NCBI RefSeq assembly: GCF_900115135.1
Contig: NZ_FOVK01000005.1
Span: forward strand, 1-64,000
DNA from: Proteiniclasticum ruminis
Lineage (GTDB): Bacteria > Bacillota > Clostridia > Clostridiales > Clostridiaceae
Direction of reading: 5' to 3'
DNA length: 64,000 nt
The translations under genes were made by a program, and so were the position numbers. The notes below the pieces were generated by a model. The model was not told the origin of the DNA. It saw nothing but the letters and a program-made list of their open reading frames with translations, and searched no databases. Below are positions 8,695 to 17,711 of the stretch, piece by piece; positions within the stretch are counted from its first letter, which is position 1, and the number at the start of each line of letters is the position of its first letter.

Positions 8695-9483
8695 TTACTC
8701 ATTATCTCCAGGCATCATTTTGTAGCCGTTTATATAGAACTGGATTGCTGCCAAGCCGATGAGAAGCACCATGCCTAGAAGTGCAGTGTTTTGAAGCAGC
8801 GTATATCTTCCCTGAAAGCCTTCAGGTGAGACCAGGAAATTATAGATGCCAAAATAAGCCCAAGCGATGGGAAGAGGCAGCACCGGATTTTTTGTATCCC
8901 GAAGCACAAGAAACGTCAGTAGCACAGAAACCAGAAGAATTAGGATGCTCCAGATGTCATCACGGATACCAAACCCATTCCACTCTATCTTCACCAGCCA
9001 TGCTGCAATGTTCACAACGGTGGCGATGAAAAGCCACCCTGCATACAGTCCGAAGGTCCATGGAAAGAGAAAGCGCTTTTTCTCATGGATCTCACCCAGA
9101 CGCTTTACGATTAACACCATGACGATGAGAAACGCGAAAATGAAAACCGTCGAAAGTCCTATGAGATCATAGGAGAAGGTGACGATCCAAAGAATGTTCA
9201 GTGCGCAGGACATCCAGAAAAGAGCACTGATTTTATCCAGAACTTTTCCGTAATACGCGTCCTTTGCTCTTATGACCAAAAGAACCACAGAAATGATGAG
9301 GAACGTATAGATGACACTCCAGATGCTGAAGGTCGATGGGGCTGGTGTGATCAAGGTCTGATACCTGTCAGAAATTTCCTTTTGTGAGGATCCATTGATG
9401 ATTCCTGCTGCGCCAAGCGCATTCACCACAAGTGTGACTGCCAAAAGGCCTGCACTGATATAGGATTTTGTTTTACGATTCAT
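8695..9483 (-). CDS. TspO/MBR-related tryptophan-rich membrane protein
   Basis: 262 residues from ATG 9483, which has GAGGAGG 7 bases upstream; the frame stays open 13 codons further but without a site. Predicted helices fill the chain. The N-terminal half carries TspO-like features (..TPAPSTFSIWSVIYTFL.., ..WMSCALNILWIVTF..). It is longer than the ~160-residue five-helix TspO proteins, as in the bacterial tryptophan-rich sensory-like subgroup. The ligand and role are unknown; porphyrin or lipid binding is only a family association. Confidence 0.75.
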   Translation of the reverse strand: MNRKTKSYISAGLLAVTLVVNALGAAGIINGSSQKEISDRYQTLITPAPSTFSIWSVIYTFLIISVVLLVIRAKDAYYGKVLDKISALFWMSCALNILWIVTFSYDLIGLSTVFIFAFLIVMVLIVKRLGEIHEKKRFLFPWTFGLYAGWLFIATVVNIAAWLVKIEWNGFGIRDDIWSILILLVSVLLTFLVLRDTKNPVLPLPIAWAYFGIYNFLVSPEGFQGRYTLLQNTALLGMVLLIGLAAIQFYINGYKMMPGDNE

Positions 9484-9730
9484 GGTAACCCCTCCTCGTC
9501 TATTATGTTCTAAGTATATCATGTTTTCATAGCGCTTTCCTTGAGAACTGTATGTGACTCAGCATTGTTCATACAGGGGAAAGCCCTCTGAGATTTTCTT
9601 TTCATGGTAGGTTTCAATCTTGTTTCGAGCTCCTGTCCAAAAATTCTAAGCACTCTCTACTCCACAGGATCTTTATGAGGGATCTTTCCTCATATTGTCA
9701 CAAAGTTCCCTCTAATTGAAGTACTAGAAA

Positions 9731-10462
9731 CTAGTGCTTTTCAAGCTTTCCTAAAGCATCAGAAAGAGTCATGTCTCTGTATTCTTGAGCGTTGATCCGC
9801 TGACCATTTATTTTTTCGCTGGAAAATGCGGGAAGAACCAAACCTGGCAATGCACTTTCAGGTTTGTGAGGTGCATAAGGACCTCCAAGATCCGTTTGAC
9901 ACCAGCTTGGATTTACCAGGTTTAGCGTTACTCCTGTTCCCGAAAGTTTTCCTGCAAGATCCACAGTCAGTTTGTCTAGAGCTGCTTTGCTGGCAGAATA
10001 TCCTGCCTGCTGAGGTTCATTGGCGATGTCGCTGGTTGTATTGATGATTCTTCCGAAGCCCCTTTCCGTCATTTTAGGAAGAAAATGATAGCATATTTTT
10101 ATGGGAGCAACTGTATTGATCTTGTAGCTAAGTATAAAATCATCATCTGGTGTATTATAGTAGTTTTCATGATATCCAATCTGATAACCTGCATTGTTGA
10201 AGATGACATCCACATCAACGCCTAAAGAGTCAATGGACTGAAGCATGCCATCCACTGCGGTCAAGTCCGATAGTTCACAGGAAACCATGTGGACTTTTCT
10301 GTTGTATTTTCTAACAGCTTCCGCTGTATTCTCCAGATTCTTTATCTCTCTTCCATGGAGGATCAAGTGACATCCTTGCTCAGCCATGAATATCGCAATG
10401 AGTTCTCCTAATCCCCTGCTGGCACCTGTAACTAAGACCCATCGGTCTTTCAAATTCTGCAT
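9731..10462 (-). CDS. Short-chain dehydrogenase/reductase
   Basis: 243 residues from ATG 10462, two bases beyond the stop of the GH5 gene. Classical SDR motifs are present: TGASRGLG (cofactor), NNAG in ..VIFNNAGYQ.., and the catalytic YSASK with a serine upstream in ..NTTSDIA... The substrate is unknown. The spacing implies co-expression with the glycosidase, so a sugar or sugar-derived alcohol is possible but unproven. Confidence 0.88.
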   Translation of the reverse strand: MQNLKDRWVLVTGASRGLGELIAIFMAEQGCHLILHGREIKNLENTAEAVRKYNRKVHMVSCELSDLTAVDGMLQSIDSLGVDVDVIFNNAGYQIGYHENYYNTPDDDFILSYKINTVAPIKICYHFLPKMTERGFGRIINTTSDIANEPQQAGYSASKAALDKLTVDLAGKLSGTGVTLNLVNPSWCQTDLGGPYAPHKPESALPGLVLPAFSSEKINGQRINAQEYRDMTLSDALGKLEKH

Positions 10463-10464
10463 GT

Positions 10465-12147
10465 TCACTTCCCTTTCCTCATCACATCTTTCAGCTGAAC
10501 CCAATCCACTGCAGCTTCTCCAGAGAGAACTTCGATTTTCAGTCTCAGGAAAGTGGCATCCTGCTTCAGACTAGGGAGAACAAATACTTGATAATCTGAA
10601 CTCTTTGAGAACTGGATCTTCTGAATCGCTCCATCATTCTCATATACAATCAGTTCTCCCTCTTCCAAGCCTCGTATACTTACCTGCCACTCTTTCTCAC
10701 TTTGATTTCCCGTAAAAGTATAGCAGGCAAACTCTCCTCTTTGTAACACCAGTGCATTGAAATCCCATTGATTGTAAAACCCGATTTTGGCCGGATCCTT
10801 TCTGGTTCGGGGTATCAGTCTCATCCCAGTGTTGGATCGATGCGGATGTTCATTTTCATGATGGAGATGACTGAAATAAGAATGCCCCCTTCCTGGAAAT
10901 TCATCAAAATCAATCCCCATGACTCTTGCTCCGGAACGCCTTAGCACCGCATCTGTGACATGCTTATTTTGAATGCAGTTTTCGTATTTAATATTCTGAA
11001 GCAGTTCATCGAAGATGGCTCTTGCCTCCTGGTACCCGGGGTGCATCCCGCCTTCCAGATACGATAAAATCTTTCTCCAGCCTGCTGGCTCCTTGATGGA
11101 ATAAAGGGAATTGATCCCTTCCATTTTCTTTGCTGGCCAGATGTTTAATCCAATGTTGAGATCAAGGGCGAGAGGATACATGGCAGAAAACCACTCCAGT
11201 ATATTCTCGCCGGTTTCCCCCAGCCATAACGGCAGATTCATTTTCATCGACAGCTCCACAAACGCTTTGTACGCCTGATAATCAGGATTACAGCCATACC
11301 GATGGAAATGGATGACCATGTTGGCATCGTACACCCGGTCAAAGATTTCCGTAGTGGTGGACCAATGATGCCCTTCAATGGAAAACATATGCTTATCGTC
11401 AATCTTCCTGATTTCATGAATCACGTCCTCATAGAACTGAATCAGTCTGGGCAGCAAGTGATCATAGCTTGCTACTTGTGCGCTTCCAGGTCGAATGGGT
11501 TCGTTCAGTAGATCATAACCGCCAACGATGTAGCGGTCCTTGTACCTTCGTGCGATTTCTTTCCAAAGTTCGATACACTGCTTGTAGCTGTGTTCATCGG
11601 TAAACAGTCTGGGCACATCATCGATGCTGTCATCAATATTGGCACCGGTCTGTCCACCCGGTGCCCCATGCATATCAATAAAAGCATAGAGGGAATACTT
11701 TTCGCACCAATCAAGGCACTGATCAATCATCTGGAAACCAGTTTCCTTAAATATAATCTCTTCGTCCTCTTCCATCAGCAAACGCCAGTGAATGGGAATC
11801 CGTACCGAATTATAACCTAATTCTGCCATGTCTCTGATTTCCGCTTCTGTGATGTAATTGCTTCTGAACTCTTTAAAAAAATGTTCCTTGTATACTTTAC
11901 CTGTCAACTCTTCCACAACCCGTTCAATTCTTCTGGGGCGGTCAAAACGGATGTTCTCAAAAGAGTTCCACATATAGCCTTCATTAAGAAACCAGTTTCC
12001 AAGCCCCCATCCGATGAGAAGAACTTCTTCATTAGCCCCATTTACAATGGTTCTCCCCTTTGCCTTGAGATACCCACACACCCTGCTTCTGCTTGTCTTC
12101 TCTATTATATCCAGCTTAGAATTCGTTGTCGTTTCACTTACTTTCAT
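10465..12147 (-). CDS. Glycoside hydrolase family 5-like enzyme, intracellular
   Basis: 560 residues. The first ~390 form a GH5-type TIM barrel: ..GYNSVRIPIHW.., ..FIDMHGAPGGQ.., the acid/base glutamate in YDLLNEP and the nucleophile glutamate in LWLGETGEN. The last ~130 residues are strand-rich and may be an accessory beta-sandwich domain. No signal peptide is visible, so it should act on small imported glycosides or glycolipids rather than polymer. A perfect palindrome at 12221-12232 lies upstream and matches a LacI-type operator. It is followed immediately by the SDR gene. Confidence 0.85.
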   Translation of the reverse strand: MKVSETTTNSKLDIIEKTSRSRVCGYLKAKGRTIVNGANEEVLLIGWGLGNWFLNEGYMWNSFENIRFDRPRRIERVVEELTGKVYKEHFFKEFRSNYITEAEIRDMAELGYNSVRIPIHWRLLMEEDEEIIFKETGFQMIDQCLDWCEKYSLYAFIDMHGAPGGQTGANIDDSIDDVPRLFTDEHSYKQCIELWKEIARRYKDRYIVGGYDLLNEPIRPGSAQVASYDHLLPRLIQFYEDVIHEIRKIDDKHMFSIEGHHWSTTTEIFDRVYDANMVIHFHRYGCNPDYQAYKAFVELSMKMNLPLWLGETGENILEWFSAMYPLALDLNIGLNIWPAKKMEGINSLYSIKEPAGWRKILSYLEGGMHPGYQEARAIFDELLQNIKYENCIQNKHVTDAVLRRSGARVMGIDFDEFPGRGHSYFSHLHHENEHPHRSNTGMRLIPRTRKDPAKIGFYNQWDFNALVLQRGEFACYTFTGNQSEKEWQVSIRGLEEGELIVYENDGAIQKIQFSKSSDYQVFVLPSLKQDATFLRLKIEVLSGEAAVDWVQLKDVMRKGK

Positions 12148-12220
12148 TGCGCATCACTCACTTTCCCGGTAATTATTCATGGCTTCATATTTACAATACT
12201 ACCACAATCTACGCTGCAAC

Positions 12221-12232
12221 GAAACCGGTTTC
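12221..12232. promoter_or_regulatory. LacI-type operator before the GH5 gene
   Basis: Perfect 12-bp palindrome GAAACCGGTTTC, 74 bases before the GH5 start. It fits the AANCGNTT core of LacI-family operators and shares AACCGGTT with the palindrome before the LacI gene at 17712. Confidence 0.6.
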
Positions 12233-12371
12233 TTACATCGTTGATTTCATATTACCCGATAGACCCCCTTTTTCATCAAAGGTTATTTGGATACTTCTTT
12301 AATCTGAATACCTCTATTCAGTACAAGTCAGTAGCACTTTCGAAAATCTTTACTTATAAGGCAATATATTA

Positions 12372-12404
12372 ATGAAAACCGCCGGCTAAGCCAGCGGTTT
12401 TCAT
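12372..12404. terminator. Terminator hairpin
   Basis: ATGAAAACCGC/GCGGTTTTCAT, an 11-bp stem with an 11-base loop. A T-rich tract follows on the plus side (TTTTATTTTT) and a weaker one on the minus side. The neighbouring genes are on the minus strand, so it most likely ends the HIT transcript. Confidence 0.6.
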
Positions 12405-12472
12405 TTTATTTTTCAGGCAACAATACAGTCACCACATTGAGCAAAGATATCCTATCAAGTGCTTTATATCAA

Positions 12473-12871
12473 CTATAAAAGCTTTTTTATTCTGTTTGCT
12501 ATGTTCAATGAATATTCTGAGGGACCTTGTGGATAAGTCCAACCAAACCCATCATTTTTATAACGAGGAAAAATATGTAAATGAAAATGCCCGAAATCGC
12601 AGAACTCCCCACCATTTTGCATCAAGCTGTAACCATCCGCTCCATAAATCTGAGATAAGGCAGCTACGACTTTTTGAGATAATGCCATCATATCACTCAG
12701 TACAGATAAGGGTAGTTCTTCAATCGAAGAACAATGAAATTTCGGCAGAATCAGAACATGTCCCTCATTTATAGGTTCAATATCCAAAAATGATATTATT
12801 TTCTCAGACTCATATAAAAGATAGCACATTTCTTCTTTCTCAATTATTTTACAAAACACACACGGACTCAT
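12473..12871 (-). CDS. HIT-family nucleotide hydrolase/transferase
   Basis: 132 residues. The histidine-triad motif HFHLHIFPR is at about 96-104, and CVFC near the N-terminus is the usual zinc-binding pair of the Hint/Hit branch. The family hydrolyses AMP-linked substrates or acts as a nucleotidyl transferase. This stretch is more AT-rich than its neighbours, which could indicate transfer. A small frame (12849-12989) overlaps its start. Confidence 0.88.
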   Translation of the reverse strand: MSPCVFCKIIEKEEMCYLLYESEKIISFLDIEPINEGHVLILPKFHCSSIEELPLSVLSDMMALSQKVVAALSQIYGADGYSLMQNGGEFCDFGHFHLHIFPRYKNDGFGWTYPQGPSEYSLNIANRIKKLL

Positions 12872-12989
12872 ATAGCACCTCTCTAAACTGTTCTCTATTG
12901 GTATTCATTTTTTGCTCAAGACGCAGTAATGGATATCCGATATTTTCAAGTATTTTTTCAAAATCACGGAAATCGTCTATTAATTTCAT
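12849..12989 (-). CDS. Possible 46-residue leader protein upstream of HIT
   Basis: An ATG frame of 46 codons (MKLIDDFRDFEKIL...LLRLEQKMNTN...) ends inside the HIT gene, overlapping its first ~8 codons in another frame. Residue usage looks protein-like and helical. The ribosome binding site is weak (AGGT 15 bases upstream). It could be a genuine short coupled protein, a gene fragment or chance. Confidence 0.3.
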   Translation of the reverse strand: MKLIDDFRDFEKILENIGYPLLRLEQKMNTNREQFREVLYESVCVL

Positions 12990-13001
12990 TTAGATCAACA
13001 C

Positions 13002-14360
13002 TTACGACCTTGAAAGCGAGACCACCGTCTCCACATGTGGCGTATTTGGAAAAAGGTCTACAATCTTTGTTTTCTGTATCTCATACCCATGTGACGTCAG
13101 ATACTCTAAGTCAATCACTAGTGTCTTCGGATTACAGGATACATAAATGATTTCCTTGGCATCAAAGTCCTTCACATACTCCAGCGCTTTTGGATGCACT
13201 CCGCTTCGTGGCGGATCCAGGATGATGAGATCCGGTGCTCCCTTTAGGTTCGTAATGACATCCTTCACATCACCCGCGATGAACTCCACATGACTGAGTC
13301 CATTGATGGCTGCATTCTCATTGGCTGCGACCACCGCCTCTTCAATGATTTCTACCCCTCTGACTTTTTTTGCTTTATCAGATACAATCTGCCCGATGGT
13401 GCCTGTACCGCAATAAAGGTCAAAAATCTCTTCCTTCTCTTCTCCGATAAGGCTCTTCACCTCTCCATAGAGCACTTCCGCCCCTTTGGTGTTGGTCTGG
13501 AAGAAAGAAAATGGAGAAATCTTGAAGGTCAGATCAAAGAGCTTCTCGTAGATAAAATCCCGTCCATGAAGAATGTTCAGCTTGTCCACGTTCACCGCAT
13601 CCGCCAGATTGTCGTTCTCCGTATGAAGAATGGAAACCAAGGTTTCTTTCAGCGGCAGCTGAAGAAGTCCATCCTTAAACTCTGTCAGATCAAAAGAGAC
13701 CTGGGTGGTGGTCACAAGGTTCACCATGAGCTCTCCCGTATGGACTCCACGTCGAAGGATAAAGTTCCGAAGATACCCCGTCTGTCTCATAACTCGATAA
13801 TAAGGCAGATTCTTGCCTCTGAAGTAGTTTATGGTGTACTCATGGATCTTTCTGAAATCCTCCGTCACCAGAAGGCACTCCACCGTATTCACCACGGAGT
13901 TTTTCATTCCCTTCAGATGCATCCCCAGGTTCAGCTCTCCATCTTTTACTTCATCTCCAAAGGTATACTCCATCTTGTTTCTGTACTCATAGGCATCCTC
14001 ATGGCCAGTGATGCCCAGATACTCTCCTAAAGGCAGATCATGCTGGGTAAAAAGCTTCTTCACTTCCTCTTCTTTGAAGGTTCTCTGAAGAGAAAGGGGC
14101 ACCTGCTGGCTGGCGCATCCACCGCACCTGCCAAAATGGATGCAAGGCGCTTTCACGGCATACTCGGCAGGAGAAACCACTTCCATGAATCTTCCCTTGG
14201 CTCTGTCGGATCTCACCTGATGAGCCCTTGCAAGGACCGTTTCCCCGGGATAAGCGCCCTTCACCTGTACTTTTTTCCCCTCCACAAGGCCGATGCCTGT
14301 TCCTGGAAAACTATGGTCTGTAATCTTTACTTCTATAACTTCATTTCTTTTCAAATTCAT
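13002..14360 (-). CDS. rlmD: 23S rRNA (uracil-5-)-methyltransferase, RlmD/RumA family
   Basis: 452 residues from ATG 14360 (GGGAG 5 bases upstream; the frame is open further but without a site). Domains in order are an N-terminal TRAM domain, a [4Fe-4S] cysteine set (CIHFGRCGGC and a later C in TVECLL), a SAM-binding Rossmann fold (DLYCGTGTIG) and the catalytic cysteine in VSCNP. It makes 5-methyluridine in 23S rRNA (RlmD/RlmCD type); TrmA-like tRNA activity cannot be excluded. It is divergent from the TauE gene. Confidence 0.92.
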   Translation of the reverse strand: MNLKRNEVIEVKITDHSFPGTGIGLVEGKKVQVKGAYPGETVLARAHQVRSDRAKGRFMEVVSPAEYAVKAPCIHFGRCGGCASQQVPLSLQRTFKEEEVKKLFTQHDLPLGEYLGITGHEDAYEYRNKMEYTFGDEVKDGELNLGMHLKGMKNSVVNTVECLLVTEDFRKIHEYTINYFRGKNLPYYRVMRQTGYLRNFILRRGVHTGELMVNLVTTTQVSFDLTEFKDGLLQLPLKETLVSILHTENDNLADAVNVDKLNILHGRDFIYEKLFDLTFKISPFSFFQTNTKGAEVLYGEVKSLIGEEKEEIFDLYCGTGTIGQIVSDKAKKVRGVEIIEEAVVAANENAAINGLSHVEFIAGDVKDVITNLKGAPDLIILDPPRSGVHPKALEYVKDFDAKEIIYVSCNPKTLVIDLEYLTSHGYEIQKTKIVDLFPNTPHVETVVSLSRS

Positions 14361-14502
14361 CTCAACTCCCTCACCTATCATAGCAGATTCTGTTTCTCTC
14401 TGAAACCATTCTGATCGGATTCTTCCACTGGATGACTCCAAAATAATCTGTATGGATTCTCTGATCTCCCAGGAAGAATCCATACGCAAGAATAGTCCCC
14501 TG

Positions 14503-14511
14503 TGCTATAAT
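14503..14511 (+). promoter_or_regulatory. Extended -10 promoter for the TauE gene
   Basis: TGC directly precedes TATAAT (14506-14511), an extended -10. The -35 region is poor. It lies 84 bases before the start codon at 14596. Confidence 0.5.
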
Positions 14512-14595
14512 TATTTTCGGATGCAACGTAGTTTTAAGAAGAACTTCCAGAACGATCCGCATCCCGCTATTTTTTTTGAAAAAGAGGAACGATAT

Positions 14596-15351
14596 ATGGA
14601 TTACCGTCTACTGTTTTTATGCGCCGCAGGATTTCTTGGAGCCCTGGTGGACTCCATCGCTGGTGGAGGAGGCCTTGTCACCATTCCTGCTTATCTTCTT
14701 GCAGGGGTGCCTCCACACTTCACTCTGGGCACCAACAAATTTGCCGCCACCATGGGTTCTTTCATTTCCACGGCAGGCTATGCCAAATCCAGTAAAGTGA
14801 ATTTCCGGCTCATGCGCATCGCCGTTCCCATGACGGCACTAGGTGCCATCTTGGGAGTTCGGGCTGTGCTCAAAATCCCCCAAGATTTTCTCTACCCCTT
14901 TGTCAGCGTGGCCATTTTAGTGGTGGGCCTCTATACCTTCTTTAAGAAGGATCTGGGAAAGGTGAACAGCTTCACCACCATCACCAAGAAGAAGATCTTT
15001 TTTGTCTCAGTGGTGGGATTCGCCCTAGGATTCTATGACGGATTCTTTGGACCCGGCACAGGCTCCTTCCTGATTTTTATTTTCATCCGGTTTTTGAAGT
15101 TTGATTTCACCAACGCTTCAGGCAATGCAAAGCTCATCAATTTCACCTCAAACTTCACTTCTCTGGTGACTTTTGCCTTTGCTGGAAAGATTGACTATCT
15201 TTTGGGCGTACCCATCGCTTTCTTTATGATTCTGGGTTCCCTGGTGGGCACCAAGCTCGCCATAAAGAATGGTCCAAAATTCATCAAACCCATCTTCCTC
15301 ATCATGTCCTTTGTGGTCTTTGGAAAGCTCCTTTACGAGATGTTCCTCTAA
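14596..15351 (+). CDS. TauE/SafE-family anion transporter
   Basis: 251 residues from ATG 14596 behind GAGG; upstream in-frame ATGs lack sites. About eight membrane helices occur in two halves. The N-terminal GALVDSIAGGGGLVTIPAYL and the second-half GFYDGFFGPGTGSF are the two hallmark repeats of this family. Members export sulfite, sulfoacetate or other small organic anions. The substrate here is unknown and no sulfur gene is nearby. Confidence 0.9.
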   Translation: MDYRLLFLCAAGFLGALVDSIAGGGGLVTIPAYLLAGVPPHFTLGTNKFAATMGSFISTAGYAKSSKVNFRLMRIAVPMTALGAILGVRAVLKIPQDFLYPFVSVAILVVGLYTFFKKDLGKVNSFTTITKKKIFFVSVVGFALGFYDGFFGPGTGSFLIFIFIRFLKFDFTNASGNAKLINFTSNFTSLVTFAFAGKIDYLLGVPIAFFMILGSLVGTKLAIKNGPKFIKPIFLIMSFVVFGKLLYEMFL

Positions 15352-15361
15352 ACATAAAAAG

Positions 15362-15405
15362 ACAGCCTGCTTTATGGAGTGTTGAAACTCCGAAAAGCAG
15401 GCTGT
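15362..15405. terminator. Bidirectional terminator between tauE and sixA
   Basis: ACAGCCTGCTTT/AAAGCAGGCTGT, a 12-bp stem with a nested GGAGT...ACTCC hairpin. TTTTAT follows on the plus strand and TTTTTATG on the minus strand. It serves both convergent genes. Confidence 0.85.
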
Positions 15406-15435
15406 TTTATACTTCCGATTTTGATTCCTCGAGGA

Positions 15436-15942
15436 TCACTTCTTCTTTTTTCTAAGCTTTTTCATCTCCCTGGATCTGAGACTCCAAAGAAGCCTTGATT
15501 CCATGAGGCTGCCTTCTTCGATGCGCAGAAGAAAAGATGCTGCCTGTCCTTTTCGGAAAGGATGCTGCTCTTTTGTGAAATACTCCACCCATTCTGAAAG
15601 ATACGGTTCGTGACCCACAATGAAAATGGTCTCCTCCTCATTCAGTGCTTCCAGATAATATAAAAGCGCTTCCAGATTGCCTTCCCCCAGGAAGTCATAG
15701 TATCCAATCTCTTTCTCTATTTTCAGGGCATCTTTCAGAATCTTTGCCGTTTCTCTGGCCCGTACCAGAGGGCTGGACATGATTCTCTGACCATTTTTCT
15801 TCTTCAGAAGCGCTTTTAGATTGCGAAGCCTCTTCTCCAGCCTTCTTTTGCCTTTTTCTGTGAGCCTGCGGTTAAAATCAAATCCATCCTTCGAAAAATC
15901 CTCTGCGATCCCATGCCGTAAAAGGACCAGTTCTATCTCCAT
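15436..15942 (-). CDS. SixA-type phosphohistidine phosphatase
   Basis: 168 residues from ATG 15942, which has AGGAGG 7 bases upstream; the ATG two codons earlier directly abuts that site. It is a small histidine-phosphatase fold: catalytic LLRHG at the N-terminus, the conserved arginine in SSPLVRARETA and the second histidine in VGHEPYLSEW. SixA removes phosphate from HPt histidines or PTS proteins in other bacteria. The C-terminus is strongly basic (ends RKKKK). Confidence 0.85.
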   Translation of the reverse strand: MEIELVLLRHGIAEDFSKDGFDFNRRLTEKGKRRLEKRLRNLKALLKKKNGQRIMSSPLVRARETAKILKDALKIEKEIGYYDFLGEGNLEALLYYLEALNEEETIFIVGHEPYLSEWVEYFTKEQHPFRKGQAASFLLRIEEGSLMESRLLWSLRSREMKKLRKKKK

Positions 15943-16013
15943 CTTCATCCCTCCTGTAAAAGTAGAAGCGGAATGTCTTCTTTCCTGAAGTCATTCCGCC
16001 TGCTGCATCATTA

Positions 16014-16658
16014 TTATTTCTTTACGCTCTCCCAGTCCTTCAGGAACTTCTCAATGCCCTGGTCTGTGAGTGGATGTTTCAGTGAATCCATGAGCACCTT
16101 AAAGGGTACTGTAGCAATATCTGCACCCGCCATGGCTGCCTGAGTCAAATGATTTCTGCTTCGCACAGACGCCACAATTACTTCTGTATGCAGTCCATAG
16201 GTCTTGAAAATATACATGATTTCCTCAATGAGATCCATACCCTCTATACCGATGTCATCCAGTCTGCCCACAAAGGGGGATACATAAGATGCGCCTGCTT
16301 TTGCTGCAGCCAAAGCCTGAGTCGCTGAGAATATAAGCGTCACATTGACATGCACGCCTTTTGCTGCCAGTGCCGCTGTGGCCTTTAAACCGTCTGGGGT
16401 CATAGGCACTTTAATGACGATGTTCGGATGGATCTTCACAAGCTCTTCCGCTTCTTTCAGCATCCCCTCCGCATCCAGGGAAATCACCTCTGCGCTGATG
16501 GGGCCATCCACGATTTTGGTGATTTCCTCAATCACTTCCTCGAAGACTCTCCCTTCTTTGGCAATTAGAGACGGATTGGTGGTAACCCCATCCACGATGC
16601 CCAGTTCTGCAGCTTTTCTGATTTCTTCCACGTTGGCGGTATCAATAAAATACTTCAT
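16014..16658 (-). CDS. Transaldolase / fructose-6-phosphate aldolase (small TalC type)
   Basis: 214 residues, the length of the short FSA/TalC class. The opening [13 protein letters not shown], the TTNPSL motif and the Schiff-base lysine in IVIKVPMT are diagnostic. It transfers dihydroxyacetone units in the pentose-phosphate pathway; FSA activity cannot be separated from transaldolase by sequence alone. RBS AGGAGG. A cre-like sequence lies 87 bases upstream. Confidence 0.92.
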   Translation of the reverse strand: MKYFIDTANVEEIRKAAELGIVDGVTTNPSLIAKEGRVFEEVIEEITKIVDGPISAEVISLDAEGMLKEAEELVKIHPNIVIKVPMTPDGLKATAALAAKGVHVNVTLIFSATQALAAAKAGASYVSPFVGRLDDIGIEGMDLIEEIMYIFKTYGLHTEVIVASVRSRNHLTQAAMAGADIATVPFKVLMDSLKHPLTDQGIEKFLKDWESVKK

Positions 16659-16744
16659 TTCTTTCCTCCTGAATTTTCTAAATAATGGGATTTCGATGGC
16701 TTCCTCTTTATTTTATCACAAAAAATCCACCTCGAATGCACTTC

Positions 16745-16759
16745 TGTAAGCGTTTCACA
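16745..16759. promoter_or_regulatory. Weak cre-like sequence before transaldolase
   Basis: TGTAAGCGTTTCACA resembles a catabolite responsive element but has two mismatches to the 15-base consensus. The position upstream of a sugar-phosphate gene is plausible. Confidence 0.3.
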
Positions 16760-16779
16760 CAATTTCAGAAAATTTTCTG

Positions 16780-17490
16780 TTACAGGCTGCGATAAAGCTT
16801 CGCAAGCTTCTTCACTTCTTCTTGGCTCACAGGATTTTCCGAGCTTCCACCTCTGACCCCTGTACCCACGTGGATGTCATAGGATTTCCGTCCATTTCCA
16901 TTATCCAGATAAAAATCAATCTCCTTCCGGATGGGCAGAAGATTTTCCTCCTGTACACCGCTGCCTACAATGACGGTAAGGTCTTCCGACTCTTTGACCA
17001 TGACTTTTAGAAGAGGCAGATGGTCTGCCGCTCTTCCAGGTCCCCCGGAAGTCAGCACATGGGTCACGCGCCTGCAGGAAGTGAGAAGTTTTAAAGAAGT
17101 AAGAAGATCCGCACTCACATCAATGGCTCTATGGAATGTAGCCAGAAGATTGGTGTCCTCCAGCACATATTCTAAAGCTTCCAGGTCCGGGAGTCCTTCT
17201 GGTGTGAGTATTCCCAGGACCACCTGCTTTGCCCCCAGCTCATGAAAGACTCTGGCATCCTCTTTCATGATCTCCAGATCTTCCTTGCTGTACACAAAAG
17301 ACTTGGCATGGGGCCGTAGCATGATGTTCACCGGAATCTTCACTTCTTCTATCACCTTTTTCACCAGTCCGTAGCTGGGTGTCAGGCCTCCTTCTTTTAA
17401 AGAGGAAATCAGCTCAATCCGGTCTCCTCCTCCCTTTTCAATGGCCACTGCGTCTTCAAAGGTTTCTGCAATACATTCCAGCATATTCAT
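16780..17490 (-). CDS. cutC: CutC-family protein
   Basis: 236 residues, a TIM-barrel protein of the CutC family (..GGGDRIELISSLKEGGLTPSYG.., ..IMLRPHAKSFVYS.., ..FHRAIDVS.., ..HVLTSGGPGRA..). The historical link is copper homeostasis in E. coli; a deglycosylase-type activity has been reported for gut homologues. The biochemical role here is open. A second in-frame ATG two codons in is an alternative start. Confidence 0.9.
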   Translation of the reverse strand: MNMLECIAETFEDAVAIEKGGGDRIELISSLKEGGLTPSYGLVKKVIEEVKIPVNIMLRPHAKSFVYSKEDLEIMKEDARVFHELGAKQVVLGILTPEGLPDLEALEYVLEDTNLLATFHRAIDVSADLLTSLKLLTSCRRVTHVLTSGGPGRAADHLPLLKVMVKESEDLTVIVGSGVQEENLLPIRKEIDFYLDNGNGRKSYDIHVGTGVRGGSSENPVSQEEVKKLAKLYRSL

Positions 17491-17629
17491 CGTTCCTTTC
17501 CTTCTGTTCTCCCTTTCACTATAGGTAGAAAACAGGTCTTCTGCAAGAAGTCATTGGTAAACATTCTATGACCAGCTCTCTTTCCAAGGTTTCATACATA
17601 GCCTTAATCTGAAGAATCAGAGGAAGAAG

Positions 17630-17657
17630 GAACCGGTTCTTGGAAGTCATATTCCAA
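17630..17657. promoter_or_regulatory. Operator region of lacI-type gene
   Basis: GAACCGGTTC (17630-17639), a perfect 10-bp palindrome with the AACCGGTT core, is followed by TTGGAA-N6-TTCCAA (17640-17657). A TATACT -10 sits at 17675-17680. Autoregulation by the LacI protein that follows is likely. Confidence 0.55.
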
Positions 17658-17711
17658 TCTTTCCAAAAATCAGCTATACTGAGTGTATCATGCACGAAAG
17701 GTAAGGTTTAC

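Larger units (their letters stand above)
12148..12472. other. Regulatory region of the GH5 gene plus a terminator
   Basis: It contains the palindrome at 12221-12232 upstream of the GH5 gene and the hairpin at 12372-12404 after the HIT gene. No further coding is supported. Confidence 0.55.

Noticed and set aside
9723-9735. Palindrome ACTAGAAACTAGT at the end of the SDR gene
   Set aside because: It wraps around the stop codon with short arms, no T-tract and no promoter nearby. Probably chance.
13290-14030. A 246-codon plus-strand frame inside rlmD
   Set aside because: It is antisense to all conserved RlmD motifs and has no ribosome binding site or family similarity.
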